Source: a bacterium
Lineage (GTDB): Bacteria; Patescibacteriota; Minisyncoccia; Sungbacterales; GWA2-42-14
NCBI GenBank assembly: GCA_030649305.1
Contig: JAUSFV010000026.1
Location: 1 to 38,941, forward strand
DNA length: 38,941 nucleotides
Reading direction: 5' to 3'
The notes beneath the pieces were generated by a model that was not told where the DNA came from, did no database searches, and was given only the letters and a program-made list of their open reading frames with translations. Within the stretch, counting starts at the first letter, position 1, and every line of letters begins with the position of its first letter. Made by a program: the position numbers and the translations under genes. Of this stretch, positions 22,766 through 29,961 are shown in pieces.

Positions 22766-24187
22766 GAGCTGAACAATTTAACCATCGCGGAAGCACGCGA
22801 GGGTCTTTCGCAAAAAAAGTTCTCCTCGCGTGAGCTTGTTGAAGCGTGCTTCGCCGAAATTCATAAGCGCGAACCGGAATTGCACGCGTTTCTTGAGCCG
22901 TTTTTTCACACGAAGCATCAAGCCGAGGAGAAAGAATTTAACGAGGGGGCACTTAGCGGAATTCCTTTTGCCATTAAGGACAATATTTTAATAAAAGGGC
23001 AGGTTGCCTCCGCGGGTTCAAAAATTCTTGAAAATTATAAAGCAAGTTATGACGCAACGGTCACAAAAAAAATGTGGGATGCGGGGGCACTCTTTATCGG
23101 GCGTACCAACATGGATGAATTTGCCATGGGCTCTTCCACGGAAAATTCCGCGTACGGCCCTACGAAAAATCCGTATGATGTATCGCGCGTTCCGGGGGGG
23201 TCATCCGGCGGTTCTGCCGCGGCGGTTGCCTCCGGCATGTGTTTGGGAGCGCTGGGTTCCGATACGGGTGGCTCCATTCGCCAACCCGCCTCATTTTGCG
23301 GAGTCGTCGGATTGAAGCCGACCTACGGCGCGGTTTCGCGTTTGGGCCTGATTGCGATGGCATCATCCCTTGATGTGATTGGTCCGATTACAAAAACCGT
23401 TGAGGATGCAGAGATTTTATTCAATGTGATTCGGGGCCGTGATTCGTTTGATTCGACGACAGCTGATTCTAGAATTACGAATAAGGAATTAGGAATTAAG
23501 GGATTGAAAATTGGTGTGCCGAAAGAATATTTTGGAGAAGGATTACATCCGGAAGTGAAAAAAGTTATTGAAAGCGCGATTAAAAAAATGGAGGAGGCGG
23601 GCGCTATCATTAAAGAAATTTCTTTGCCCCATTCAAAATACGCGCTTGAGGTGTATTATATTATTATGCCTGCGGAAGTATCGGCAAATCTCGCCCGCTT
23701 CGACGGCATCCGCTACGGGTCTAGCGTAGCTACAAGCTACAAGCTACAAGCCACAAGCTTATATGACGTATACGCAAAAACCCGCGCCGAAGGATTTGGG
23801 CACGAAGTGAAGCGGCGCGTGATGCTCGGCACGTATACGCTTTCGCACGGCTATTACGACGCGTATTATCTGAAAGCGCAAAAAGTGCGGCGGCTGATTC
23901 GGGATGATTTTGTAAAAGCATTTGAAGAAGTGGATATTATCGCGGGGCCGACCACTCCCGATGTCGCGTTTCGCTTCGGCGAGAAGGCAAATGACCCCGT
24001 GTCCATGTATCTTTCGGATATTTATACTGTGGCTATTAATCTTGCGGGACTTCCCGCGCTTTCTATGCCCGCGGGGTTTGTTGAGCGCGACGGCAAAAAA
24101 CTCCCGGTCGGGTTGCAGCTTGTCGGAAAATGGTTTGAGGAAGATGTCATACTATCAATAGGGAAGGAACTCGAAGAAATATTGTAA
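22757..24187 (+). CDS. gatA: Asp/Glu-tRNA amidotransferase subunit GatA
   Basis: 476 residues of the amidase signature family. The catalytic triad is Lys74 in PFAIKDNI, Ser149 in GGSSGGSAAAVASG and Ser173 in GSDTGGSIRQPASF. It hydrolyses glutamine and passes ammonia to GatB. The loop after ARFDGIRYG contains [15 protein letters not shown], coded by a CTACAAG repeat (23722-23760) where related proteins have a short variable loop before the conserved TRAEGFGHEVKRR. The catalytic core is intact. No good ribosome site is seen. It lies downstream of gatC across an antisense gene. Confidence 0.95.
   Translation: MSQELNNLTIAEAREGLSQKKFSSRELVEACFAEIHKREPELHAFLEPFFHTKHQAEEKEFNEGALSGIPFAIKDNILIKGQVASAGSKILENYKASYDATVTKKMWDAGALFIGRTNMDEFAMGSSTENSAYGPTKNPYDVSRVPGGSSGGSAAAVASGMCLGALGSDTGGSIRQPASFCGVVGLKPTYGAVSRLGLIAMASSLDVIGPITKTVEDAEILFNVIRGRDSFDSTTADSRITNKELGIKGLKIGVPKEYFGEGLHPEVKKVIESAIKKMEEAGAIIKEISLPHSKYALEVYYIIMPAEVSANLARFDGIRYGSSVATSYKLQATSLYDVYAKTRAEGFGHEVKRRVMLGTYTLSHGYYDAYYLKAQKVRRLIRDDFVKAFEEVDIIAGPTTPDVAFRFGEKANDPVSMYLSDIYTVAINLAGLPALSMPAGFVERDGKKLPVGLQLVGKWFEEDVILSIGKELEEIL
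23722..23760. repeat. CTACAAG insert in gatA
   Basis: Tandem GCTACAAG units read in frame as [10 protein letters not shown] in a surface loop position. Confidence 0.82.
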
Positions 24188-24317
24188 ATTTCTAATTGAC
24201 CTAATTTCTAATCAATGTCTAATGCAAAAATGTCTAATGTCTAAAATTTATTTAATTATTGGTCATTTCAAAAATTGGGGTTTGATTAGGAATTAGAAAT
24301 TAGATATTAGAAATTTA
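24186..24317. repeat. family A inverted repeat, copy 5 (after gatA)
   Basis: AAATTTCTAATTGACCTAAT on the left, ATTAGATATTAGAAATTTAT on the right. The centre TTGGTCATTTCAAAAATTGG is the reverse of that in copies at 10439 and 18520. Confidence 0.88.
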
Positions 24318-24323
24318 TTGTAT

Positions 24324-25040
24324 ATGGCTGATCAACCAAAAGATTTTAAGTCAAAAGAATTTAAACCAAGGCCGAAAACGCCCGAAAGCGGGGGGGATTT
24401 TCCTGAGTTTGAGCGCCTGATCTTTTTCATCGCGGCTATTATTCTTCTCTTTTTGATAATCTCCGGTCTTGCGGGTTTTTTCTCCGGCGTTTCTTTTTTC
24501 CGGACGCTCGCGCGCTATCCGTGGCAAACCATTCTTTTGTTTGTGAAAATAGGGGCGGTAGGGCTTGCGATTGCGGGCGGGTACGGTATCATGAAGCTTG
24601 TGCAAAAATTAATGGTCTTGCGTCTGCAATTAACAGCGCCTCCTGTAGTTGAGTTGATGACCAAAGAAGAAGTGCTGTCCGCGGAGAAAGAGGCAGTACG
24701 TGAGTCATGGCTTCGTATAGAGGCGAAGCTTGATTTACAGAATGTCTCCGATTGGAAGTTGGCGGTACTGGAAGCGGATGCGCTTATGGATGATGTCCTG
24801 CAAAAACGAGGACTTGAAGGAACGACGATGGGTGAGCGCTTGAAATCACTCGGTGTTGCGGAGCGCCTTCGCTCGTATGAGCAATTATGGGACGCACATA
24901 AATTACGGAATGAAATTGTGCATGACGCGATGCGCGAGGTATCATACGAAGAAGTGAAACGAGCCCTTGGTTATTTTCGCGAGGCGTTTGGCGAATTGGG
25001 GTTTTCCGTAGCGCCGTACCTTGAGGATGCCGACGAATAA
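24324..25040 (+). CDS. membrane protein with HEPN-like C-terminal domain
   Basis: 238 residues from the ATG at 24324. Cytoplasmic charged N-terminus, two transmembrane helices (about 29-53 and 70-92), then a helical cytoplasmic domain. The end contains WDAHKLRNEIVHDAMREVSY; RNEIVH fits the Rx4H pattern of HEPN domains, many of which are RNases, though others only bind. LKLAVLEADALM-like helix packing (KLAVLEADALMDDVLQKRG) precedes it. Similar two-helix plus HEPN-like proteins are common in CPR genomes, with unknown role. It has a strong terminator just downstream. Confidence 0.75.
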   Translation: MADQPKDFKSKEFKPRPKTPESGGDFPEFERLIFFIAAIILLFLIISGLAGFFSGVSFFRTLARYPWQTILLFVKIGAVGLAIAGGYGIMKLVQKLMVLRLQLTAPPVVELMTKEEVLSAEKEAVRESWLRIEAKLDLQNVSDWKLAVLEADALMDDVLQKRGLEGTTMGERLKSLGVAERLRSYEQLWDAHKLRNEIVHDAMREVSYEEVKRALGYFREAFGELGFSVAPYLEDADE

Positions 25041-25075
25041 AAAATCACCCCGACAGTATGTCAGGGTGATTTTTT
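25041..25075 (+). terminator. strong bidirectional terminator
   Basis: AATCACCC and GACA pair with TGTC and GGGTGATT around a GTA loop, flanked by A and T runs. It ends the HEPN-like gene (plus) and could also stop minus-strand transcription from the sortase gene. Confidence 0.9.
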
Positions 25076-25146
25076 ATTGGAGGTTTGCAAGTGCGTTTGG
25101 CTAAACGCTAAGCCCTGCTTAGCGTCGCCCGAACGCTGAAAGCGTT

Positions 25147-25821
25147 TTAGGGAGAGATCAATCGTGCGCGTATTAAAACGCGTTTTGCGGAGTTTCCCGT
25201 CGGCCAGCAGGTAATGAGTGCGAGTTCCGATTCGGCACCAAGGGGTCCGTTCAGAATCGCATCCGTCGCCTGGGGGCTTATAATGTTTCGTTCAAAGACT
25301 TCGTAGAGATACTCTTTACCTCCTTCGGTGATGGAGATGCGATCTCCCACCGCAGTTGTTTCAAGAAGGGTGAACGCGTATGGCCGTGCCGAGTGGCCAA
25401 GAATGATGGTTCGTCCGGGGTAGCCGGGCAGGCTTGACGCGGGGTAGAGCCCCACTCCCTTTTTCAAGCTTGCGAGAACATCTTGGCGCTCGGTACTTTT
25501 GGGTATCGCGACGGTTGTTGCAATGCCAATCCGGGAAATCGTAAGTTTGTAGGTTTGTGCGTGCGGGGTAGTCGCGGCAATGTATTTCGGAGATGCAAGC
25601 GGTTTTGCGCTTTCAAGCGCCGATATCGTATTGTTCATTGCCGCCTCTTCCGTGATAACAGGAGGTGTGCCCGTTACAACAGGAGATGCGGGGATAAGAA
25701 GATATTGGAGCATTTGCGCATAGGCACCCCCATTGCCGATAATGAGTGCGAGAAACAGCGCCCCCGAAAGGACGAAGAAAAAGTATCCGGTTTCTTTGGT
25801 TATATCAAGAGACGTTTTCAT
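25147..25821 (-). CDS. sortase (class D/E-like)
   Basis: 224 residues: N-terminal membrane anchor (about 12-32), linker, then the sortase domain. Catalytic residues are His143 in TIILGHSARPYAF, Cys205 in LALITCWPTG and Arg214 in SAKRVLIRARL. The enzyme joins the C-terminus of a surface protein to a cell-envelope acceptor. The 1038-residue surface protein lies directly upstream on the same strand, the obvious substrate. The AT-rich edge of the dispersed repeat forms the 5' flank and includes the sequence just before the ATG. Confidence 0.92.
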   Translation of the reverse strand: MKTSLDITKETGYFFFVLSGALFLALIIGNGGAYAQMLQYLLIPASPVVTGTPPVITEEAAMNNTISALESAKPLASPKYIAATTPHAQTYKLTISRIGIATTVAIPKSTERQDVLASLKKGVGLYPASSLPGYPGRTIILGHSARPYAFTLLETTAVGDRISITEGGKEYLYEVFERNIISPQATDAILNGPLGAESELALITCWPTGNSAKRVLIRARLISP

Positions 25822-25927
25822 ACCCTTTTATTTATTTTTTCACAGTCGGGTACGAGCATGCCTCGCACCTTGTTAACTCTGATGTATACGTTGCTTGTGC
25901 CAGACAGTATATAAATATATAAAGTGG
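25821..25927 (-). repeat. dispersed 100-bp repeat, copy 3
   Basis: Same orientation as copies 1 and 2. It lies between the surface protein and sortase genes and ends at the sortase ATG. The hairpin GGTACGAG...CTCGCACC differs from copies 1 and 2 at positions that keep pairing only in minus-strand RNA (G-U pairs). Confidence 0.85.
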
Positions 25928-25949
25928 CATGGTGCCTGGTAGGTACGGG

Positions 25950-28900
25950 TTAGAACTCTATGTTGTCGCCTCGTTTGATGCGCCAGATTTTGAATTGCAG
26001 GCGTGCGTCGGAGAATGCCGAAGCCAGCGAAAGCTTTCCTTGGTAGCGGCGCATGAATGAGACGAGATAGATTGCGAGTGCTCCTATGAATCCGAATGCA
26101 ATGAGCCATTGCGTTGGAATATCCGGCCCCGTCGGAATTACTGTCGCGATACCCAAGACCTGTCCGCCGATCTGCACGGTAGCACCCGTGCTGTTAAAGG
26201 TTTGATTGTTGACCCGTATGGTCGCGGTATTGATAATTGTTTTCTGCAGAGCACCACTTGCCACAATCGCGCGGAATTGGATGAGTCGCTCCTCATTCGG
26301 CCCGAGGGTAAGTGAAAGTCCTCCGCCGACAATTCCATCGGGCATGACGGACAGATTGCTTCTGGTACTTCCGGTTACATAGAAGAGTTCGGGAGGAAGC
26401 GTGTCGCTCACAAATACGTTCCAGGTTTGATTGGATGAGAGATTTTTAATGCGGATGTTAAATTCAACCGTGTTAAGATTTTGAGCCGTGATAAATGAAG
26501 AAAACGTCGTTTGATTTGTGGTAATATTTCGAACTGTTTTGATGGCTTCAATAATGTTGATGGGGTTTGGGCTTGTTACGCTTACCGTTACAAAATTTGT
26601 CGCGGAGCCGCCATTGATGCCGTAGCAAACAATATCATACGTTGTCGTGACACTTGGCGTCACAATGTCCGACCCCGATATGGTTTTTGACCCAAACCAG
26701 CCTCCTGATGCCGAACACGATGTTGCGTTAGACGATGTCCAGGTGAGCACCGAAGAATTTCCTTGCGTGATGCTCTGCGGGCTTGCGATGATCGTTACGG
26801 TTGGGGTGCTCGTTTGCTGTTGGGGTGAGACAAATACGGTTGCCGATGTTTGGGCTTGTCCCGAGTTGTTGGTGCAGACAATAGTATATATTGTTGTTTG
26901 ATTCGGCTGTACGATTTGGCTTCCGGAAAGCGCCTGTGTTCCCGACCATCCGCCTGATGCGGTGCAGTAGTCGGCGTTTGCTGACGACCAGGTAAGAATA
27001 GAGGTATTTCCCTGGAAGATGGATGAAGGATTCGCAACAATGCTTACCGTCGGCGGAATTTGCTGTTGCGGTTGCGGTGTTACCGTAACCGTGGTTGATT
27101 GCTGTGCCTGTCCAGAATTATTGGAACACGTAATCGTGTATCCCGTGGTTTGAAACGGGGTTACAACCTGGGAGCCGGAAAGATTTTTTGTTCCCGACCA
27201 TCCACCTGACGCGATACAAGAATCAGCGTTCGCTGAACTCCATGAAAGAATTGAGGAATTGCCTTGAATGATGGATGAGGGATTCGCAACGATGTTGACC
27301 GTCGGAAGGGGGGATTGCTGCTCTTCTTCGGGCGATACGCTGACCGTTGTACTATCCGAGGCGCTTCCCGTTGAATTTGAACAGGTAATCGTATAGGTTT
27401 TGGTTTGCGCGGGTGTTACCACTTGGGAGCCGGAAAGATTTTTTGTACCCGACCATCCGTTGGACGCGGTACACGAAGTTGCGTTGGATGAACTCCAGCT
27501 TAAAATAGATGAATTGCCCTCAATGATGTTGCCGGGATTTGCGATAATATCAACGGTTGGAAGTTGTGGCTGCTGGACGGGCGTTACCGAAACTGTCGTA
27601 CTGTCCGAGGCACTTCCCGCGGAATTGGAGCAGGTGATTATATAGCTTGTGGTTTGATTCGGTGTTACGGTTTGTGAACCCGACAACGATTTGTTACCCG
27701 ACCATCCGTTGGACGCGGTACAGGAAGTTGCGTTGGATGAACTCCAACTTAAAACAGAAGAGTCGCCCGCAATGATGGAGTTTGGGCTTGCGGAGATAGT
27801 TACGGTCGGGGGTTGCGGCTGTTGGACGGGAGTTACCGTGATTGTCGCGCTGTCCGAGTCACTCCCCGCCGAATTGGAACAGGTAATCGTATAGGTCGTA
27901 GTTTGGTTTGGTGTTACGGTTTGTGAACCCGATAATGATTTGCCGCCGGACCACCCCACTGATGCGGTACAGATATCGGCGTTATTTGAGCTCCAGCTCA
28001 ACACGGAAGAGTTCCCCTGAATGATGGATGAGGGGTTTGCCGCGATATCAGCTGTCGGAGGTTGTGGTGCTGGCGCGGAAAGAGCGTTGAACGCTATACA
28101 TTGATACGTCGCGCCGTTTTGGGGATTATCAATATAATCATAGTTGTCATAAATGAGCACGTCTTGGTTGCAATACATTTCAGCGCTCACGCTGGTTCCC
28201 GAAGACGCTCCGGAGAATGGTATATATCCGGATTTCAGGACTTCGCGAACCCAAATTCTTGAAATGCTGGCAAGGGGAACGTTTACCGATGTTATACCTC
28301 CTGTATTCGTTGGCCCAAACGTATGCCATCCGCTTCCCGCTTCGCCAATAAAGGAACCGCTCGGTTCGAAAACAGATTGGTCGCCCCACTGGAATTTCCA
28401 ATTTGGTTCAAGATGACAATTCGGATGGCTTGCGAGAAAATTTGAAGCGGTAGAAGAAGTTACATTCGGTCCGCCCCCTCCCCAGTTTGGGAGGTCGGAT
28501 TCTGCGTTACAGACAATCTTTGTTGCGACGATTGTCGCGGTGGATGGGGGTTGTGGCGCGTCCGCGGTAAATTCAACGCGAATCGCAAAGTCATTGTGAT
28601 CATTGTCGGTCCAATCTTCCCAACAAGAAAAAGAAACTAGCCCCGATGCTGAGGTAATTAATCCGCTGACATCAAATGGGTTTTCATTAGACCCTCCGGT
28701 CCAGCATTGGTTGCTGTTATTCTGTGTTATTACTCTACCACCGCGATTCGTGCTATATCGAATTAAACCCCAAGCGCTTGAATTAACAATGATATCAACT
28801 TGATCTCCCAAATTTACATTTATCGGGCTAGATAGCGTTTGACCAAAACTGTTCGGCAGGAGAGTTCCGATAGGATAAGAAACGCTGTTGACCTCAACCG

Positions 28901-29066
28901 TGATGTTGTTTGATGCGGCCGTATAGCCCTCTTGAGCGGTAAAGATGTATATCCCATTTGAGGGAGCTACCAAATCAGGTGTTGCGGCATACAAAACAAA
29001 CGGCAATAGCAATACACCGGCACTTGAAAGAATGGTTACGGCAACAATGATTTTTTTGGCATTCAT
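25950..29066 (-). CDS. large surface protein with six Ig-like repeats
   Basis: 1038 residues. Signal peptide (about 1-28, ending LYAA), a unique N-terminal region (about 29-330), six tandem Ig-like repeats of about 83 residues (coded by 26568-28061), a DUF11-like domain (ITTNQTTFSSFITAQNLNTV... SDTLPPELFYVTGSTRSNL), then a C-terminal transmembrane helix and basic tail. Each repeat has SSxLSWSSxNAxxCxAS and YTITCSN, with two Cys that could form a disulfide. Before the C-terminal helix is VIPTGPDIPTQ, which may be a sorting signal of the neighbouring sortase, though not LPXTG. Likely cell-surface attachment or structural protein. Confidence 0.85.
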   Translation of the reverse strand: MNAKKIIVAVTILSSAGVLLLPFVLYAATPDLVAPSNGIYIFTAQEGYTAASNNITVEVNSVSYPIGTLLPNSFGQTLSSPINVNLGDQVDIIVNSSAWGLIRYSTNRGGRVITQNNSNQCWTGGSNENPFDVSGLITSASGLVSFSCWEDWTDNDHNDFAIRVEFTADAPQPPSTATIVATKIVCNAESDLPNWGGGGPNVTSSTASNFLASHPNCHLEPNWKFQWGDQSVFEPSGSFIGEAGSGWHTFGPTNTGGITSVNVPLASISRIWVREVLKSGYIPFSGASSGTSVSAEMYCNQDVLIYDNYDYIDNPQNGATYQCIAFNALSAPAPQPPTADIAANPSSIIQGNSSVLSWSSNNADICTASVGWSGGKSLSGSQTVTPNQTTTYTITCSNSAGSDSDSATITVTPVQQPQPPTVTISASPNSIIAGDSSVLSWSSSNATSCTASNGWSGNKSLSGSQTVTPNQTTSYIITCSNSAGSASDSTTVSVTPVQQPQLPTVDIIANPGNIIEGNSSILSWSSSNATSCTASNGWSGTKNLSGSQVVTPAQTKTYTITCSNSTGSASDSTTVSVSPEEEQQSPLPTVNIVANPSSIIQGNSSILSWSSANADSCIASGGWSGTKNLSGSQVVTPFQTTGYTITCSNNSGQAQQSTTVTVTPQPQQQIPPTVSIVANPSSIFQGNTSILTWSSANADYCTASGGWSGTQALSGSQIVQPNQTTIYTIVCTNNSGQAQTSATVFVSPQQQTSTPTVTIIASPQSITQGNSSVLTWTSSNATSCSASGGWFGSKTISGSDIVTPSVTTTYDIVCYGINGGSATNFVTVSVTSPNPINIIEAIKTVRNITTNQTTFSSFITAQNLNTVEFNIRIKNLSSNQTWNVFVSDTLPPELFYVTGSTRSNLSVMPDGIVGGGLSLTLGPNEERLIQFRAIVASGALQKTIINTATIRVNNQTFNSTGATVQIGGQVLGIATVIPTGPDIPTQWLIAFGFIGALAIYLVSFMRRYQGKLSLASAFSDARLQFKIWRIKRGDNIEF
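26568..28061 (-). repeat. six tandem repeats of about 250 bp in the surface protein gene
   Basis: Each unit codes one Ig-like domain starting P-T-V-x-I-x-A-x-P and ending T-V-x-V-x-P. Units 2-3 and 4-5 are most alike (GCGTTGGATGAACTCCA and GACCATCCGTTGGACGCGGT recur), suggesting expansion by unequal recombination. Repeat number may vary between cells. Confidence 0.88.
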
Positions 29067-29186
29067 ATATTTTGTGTATGTGTTTATTGTTTAGAAATAA
29101 CGCCTATTTTGTTTAGTTTCTTATGGAATATAGTATAGGCAAGACGGAGTATAGGTGAGAATTAACGTTATTACAATACTTAATTA

Positions 29187-29215
29187 AGTATAGCATATTT
29201 TATACAAAAAGTCAA
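29187..29215 (-). promoter_or_regulatory. promoter of the surface protein with overlapping palindrome
   Basis: Minus strand TTGACT (29210-29215), 17 bp, TATACT (29187-29192). The 14-bp palindrome TACTTAATTAAGTA (29177-29190) overlaps the -10 box and could be an operator. The leader to the ATG is about 110 nt and contains CCTATACT twice. Confidence 0.7.
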
Positions 29216-29229
29216 TACCTTGTAATAAA

Positions 29230-29261
29230 CGAAAACAGCCGAGATAGGGGCTGTTTTCGTA
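29230..29261 (-). terminator. terminator after the initiator tRNA
   Basis: Minus strand ACGAAAACAGCC pairs with GGCTGTTTTCGT around GGGGAT-like loop, and TTTATT follows. It lies directly after the tRNA 3' end at 29266. Confidence 0.8.
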
Positions 29262-29265
29262 ACGG

Positions 29266-29582
29266 TTGCGGGGGCCGGAATTGCACCGGCGTCTCAAGGT
29301 TCTTTTTCGCCTTCTATTTCTAGAAAGAATGGACTATCCCATCATCCCGGAAGGATGCTTCCATTATAGTCTCTGAACCTTCTTCGAATGAATCGAAGCT
29401 TGGCTGCTGATTGCCGAATCTTTTCTTTTTTAAAGCGTTCGCGTCTATCCTTGCGGATTCCGTTGTCGCAAGAAAAGCTCTTACGGGTTTCCAGCAATTT
29501 CGGAAGTTTTTCCACATAATGTTGCCATCACGGGTCACAGTTTTTCTATGAGCCTCGCGAGGTACTGCTCCTCCACCCCGCG
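29266..29582 (-). tRNA. initiator tRNA-fMet(CAT) split by a group I intron
   Basis: Exon 1 is 29582-29548 and exon 2 is 29301-29266; joined they form a 71-nt cloverleaf. Acceptor CGCGGGG faces CCCCGCA, with the C1-A72 mismatch that marks bacterial initiators. D stem GAGG/CCTC has A11-U24, another initiator mark. Anticodon stem CGAGG/CCTTG with loop CTCATAA, anticodon CAT. T stem GCCGG/CCGGC. The intron lies between U36 and A37. CCA is not encoded. Unusual: the T loop is TGCAATT (G in place of U55) and the D loop is only seven bases, AGCAGTA. Confidence 0.9.
29302..29547 (-). ncRNA. group I self-splicing intron (246 nt) in tRNA-fMet
   Basis: The 5' exon end GGCTCAT pairs with GTGACCC (29538-29532) to make P1 with a U-G pair at the splice site; the intron ends in G at 29302. 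P/Q elements AAATTGCTGGAAACC (29500-29486) and AATCAGCAGCC (29412-29402) form P4 (TGCTG/CAGCA). R and S elements TTCAGAGACTATAATGG (29377-29361) and GGGATAGTCC (29340-29331) form P7 (GACTAT/ATAGTC). P8 is CATCC/GGATG, P2 GGAA/TTCC and P9 CTTTCTA/TAGAAGG with a GAAA loop. No homing endonuclease is encoded. It should splice with a guanosine cofactor. Confidence 0.88.
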
Positions 29583-29587
29583 CAGAC

Positions 29588-29616
29588 AGTATATCATCGT
29601 CTTTTTACTTTGTAAA
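29588..29616 (-). promoter_or_regulatory. promoter of the initiator tRNA
   Basis: Minus strand TTTACA (29611-29616), 17 bp, TATACT (29588-29593). Only 5 bp separate the -10 box from the tRNA's first base, so transcription should begin at or within a base or two of the mature 5' end. Confidence 0.65.
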
Positions 29617-29685
29617 TATGCACTTTTTTGAAAGAAATTTTGCCTCATTTTTATTATAGCGTCTGACACTACCTCGTCAACATTG

Positions 29686-29949
29686 TCAGCGTCTGTCTGT
29701 ATCGGCGTGTGCGCCGTAATTTTCCGCCGTAATGCCATACGCGGCTTCTGCTCTGCCTGATAAATGCCTGATACGCTCGTAACTCATTCCTTGCTCTTTG
29801 GCGATAGTTCGCAAAGAACGACCAAGAACCCGGTGTTGGTAAAAGCAAAATACCGCTCTGCTTTTTTCTATGGCTAATTCCGCCTCCCGAAAACTGCGGA
29901 ATGGCTCGCCAAGTGTTCGCGGGTCTTTGTGTCGTTGCGTATCCGGCAT
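29686..29949 (-). CDS. small HTH protein resembling sigma factor region 4
   Basis: 87 residues. RVLGRSLRTIAKEQGMSYER followed by IRHLSGRAEAAYG resembles the sigma region 4 HTH (which reads like EIGEEFGVSRERIRQIEAKA). A helical segment FREAELAIEKSRAVFCFYQH precedes it. It starts 12 bp after the stop of the recombinase gene, so it is probably the last gene of the same operon. It could be a small transcription regulator or a recombination directionality factor; neither is shown. Confidence 0.65.
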   Translation of the reverse strand: MPDTQRHKDPRTLGEPFRSFREAELAIEKSRAVFCFYQHRVLGRSLRTIAKEQGMSYERIRHLSGRAEAAYGITAENYGAHADTDRR

Positions 29950-29961
29950 AGAGCGTGTTTA

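Noticed and set aside
26568-28061. Minus-strand repeat region as a mobile element
   Set aside because: The tandem units are in frame and code Ig-like domains; they are protein repeats.
29320-29538. 72-residue minus-strand frame inside the intron, possible homing endonuclease
   Set aside because: No LAGLIDADG, GIY-YIG or HNH motif; the sequence is accounted for by ribozyme core elements.
29535-29738. 67-residue minus-strand frame starting MALRRKITAH
   Set aside because: It runs through the tRNA promoter and exon 1 and has no family pattern; the tRNA explains the region.
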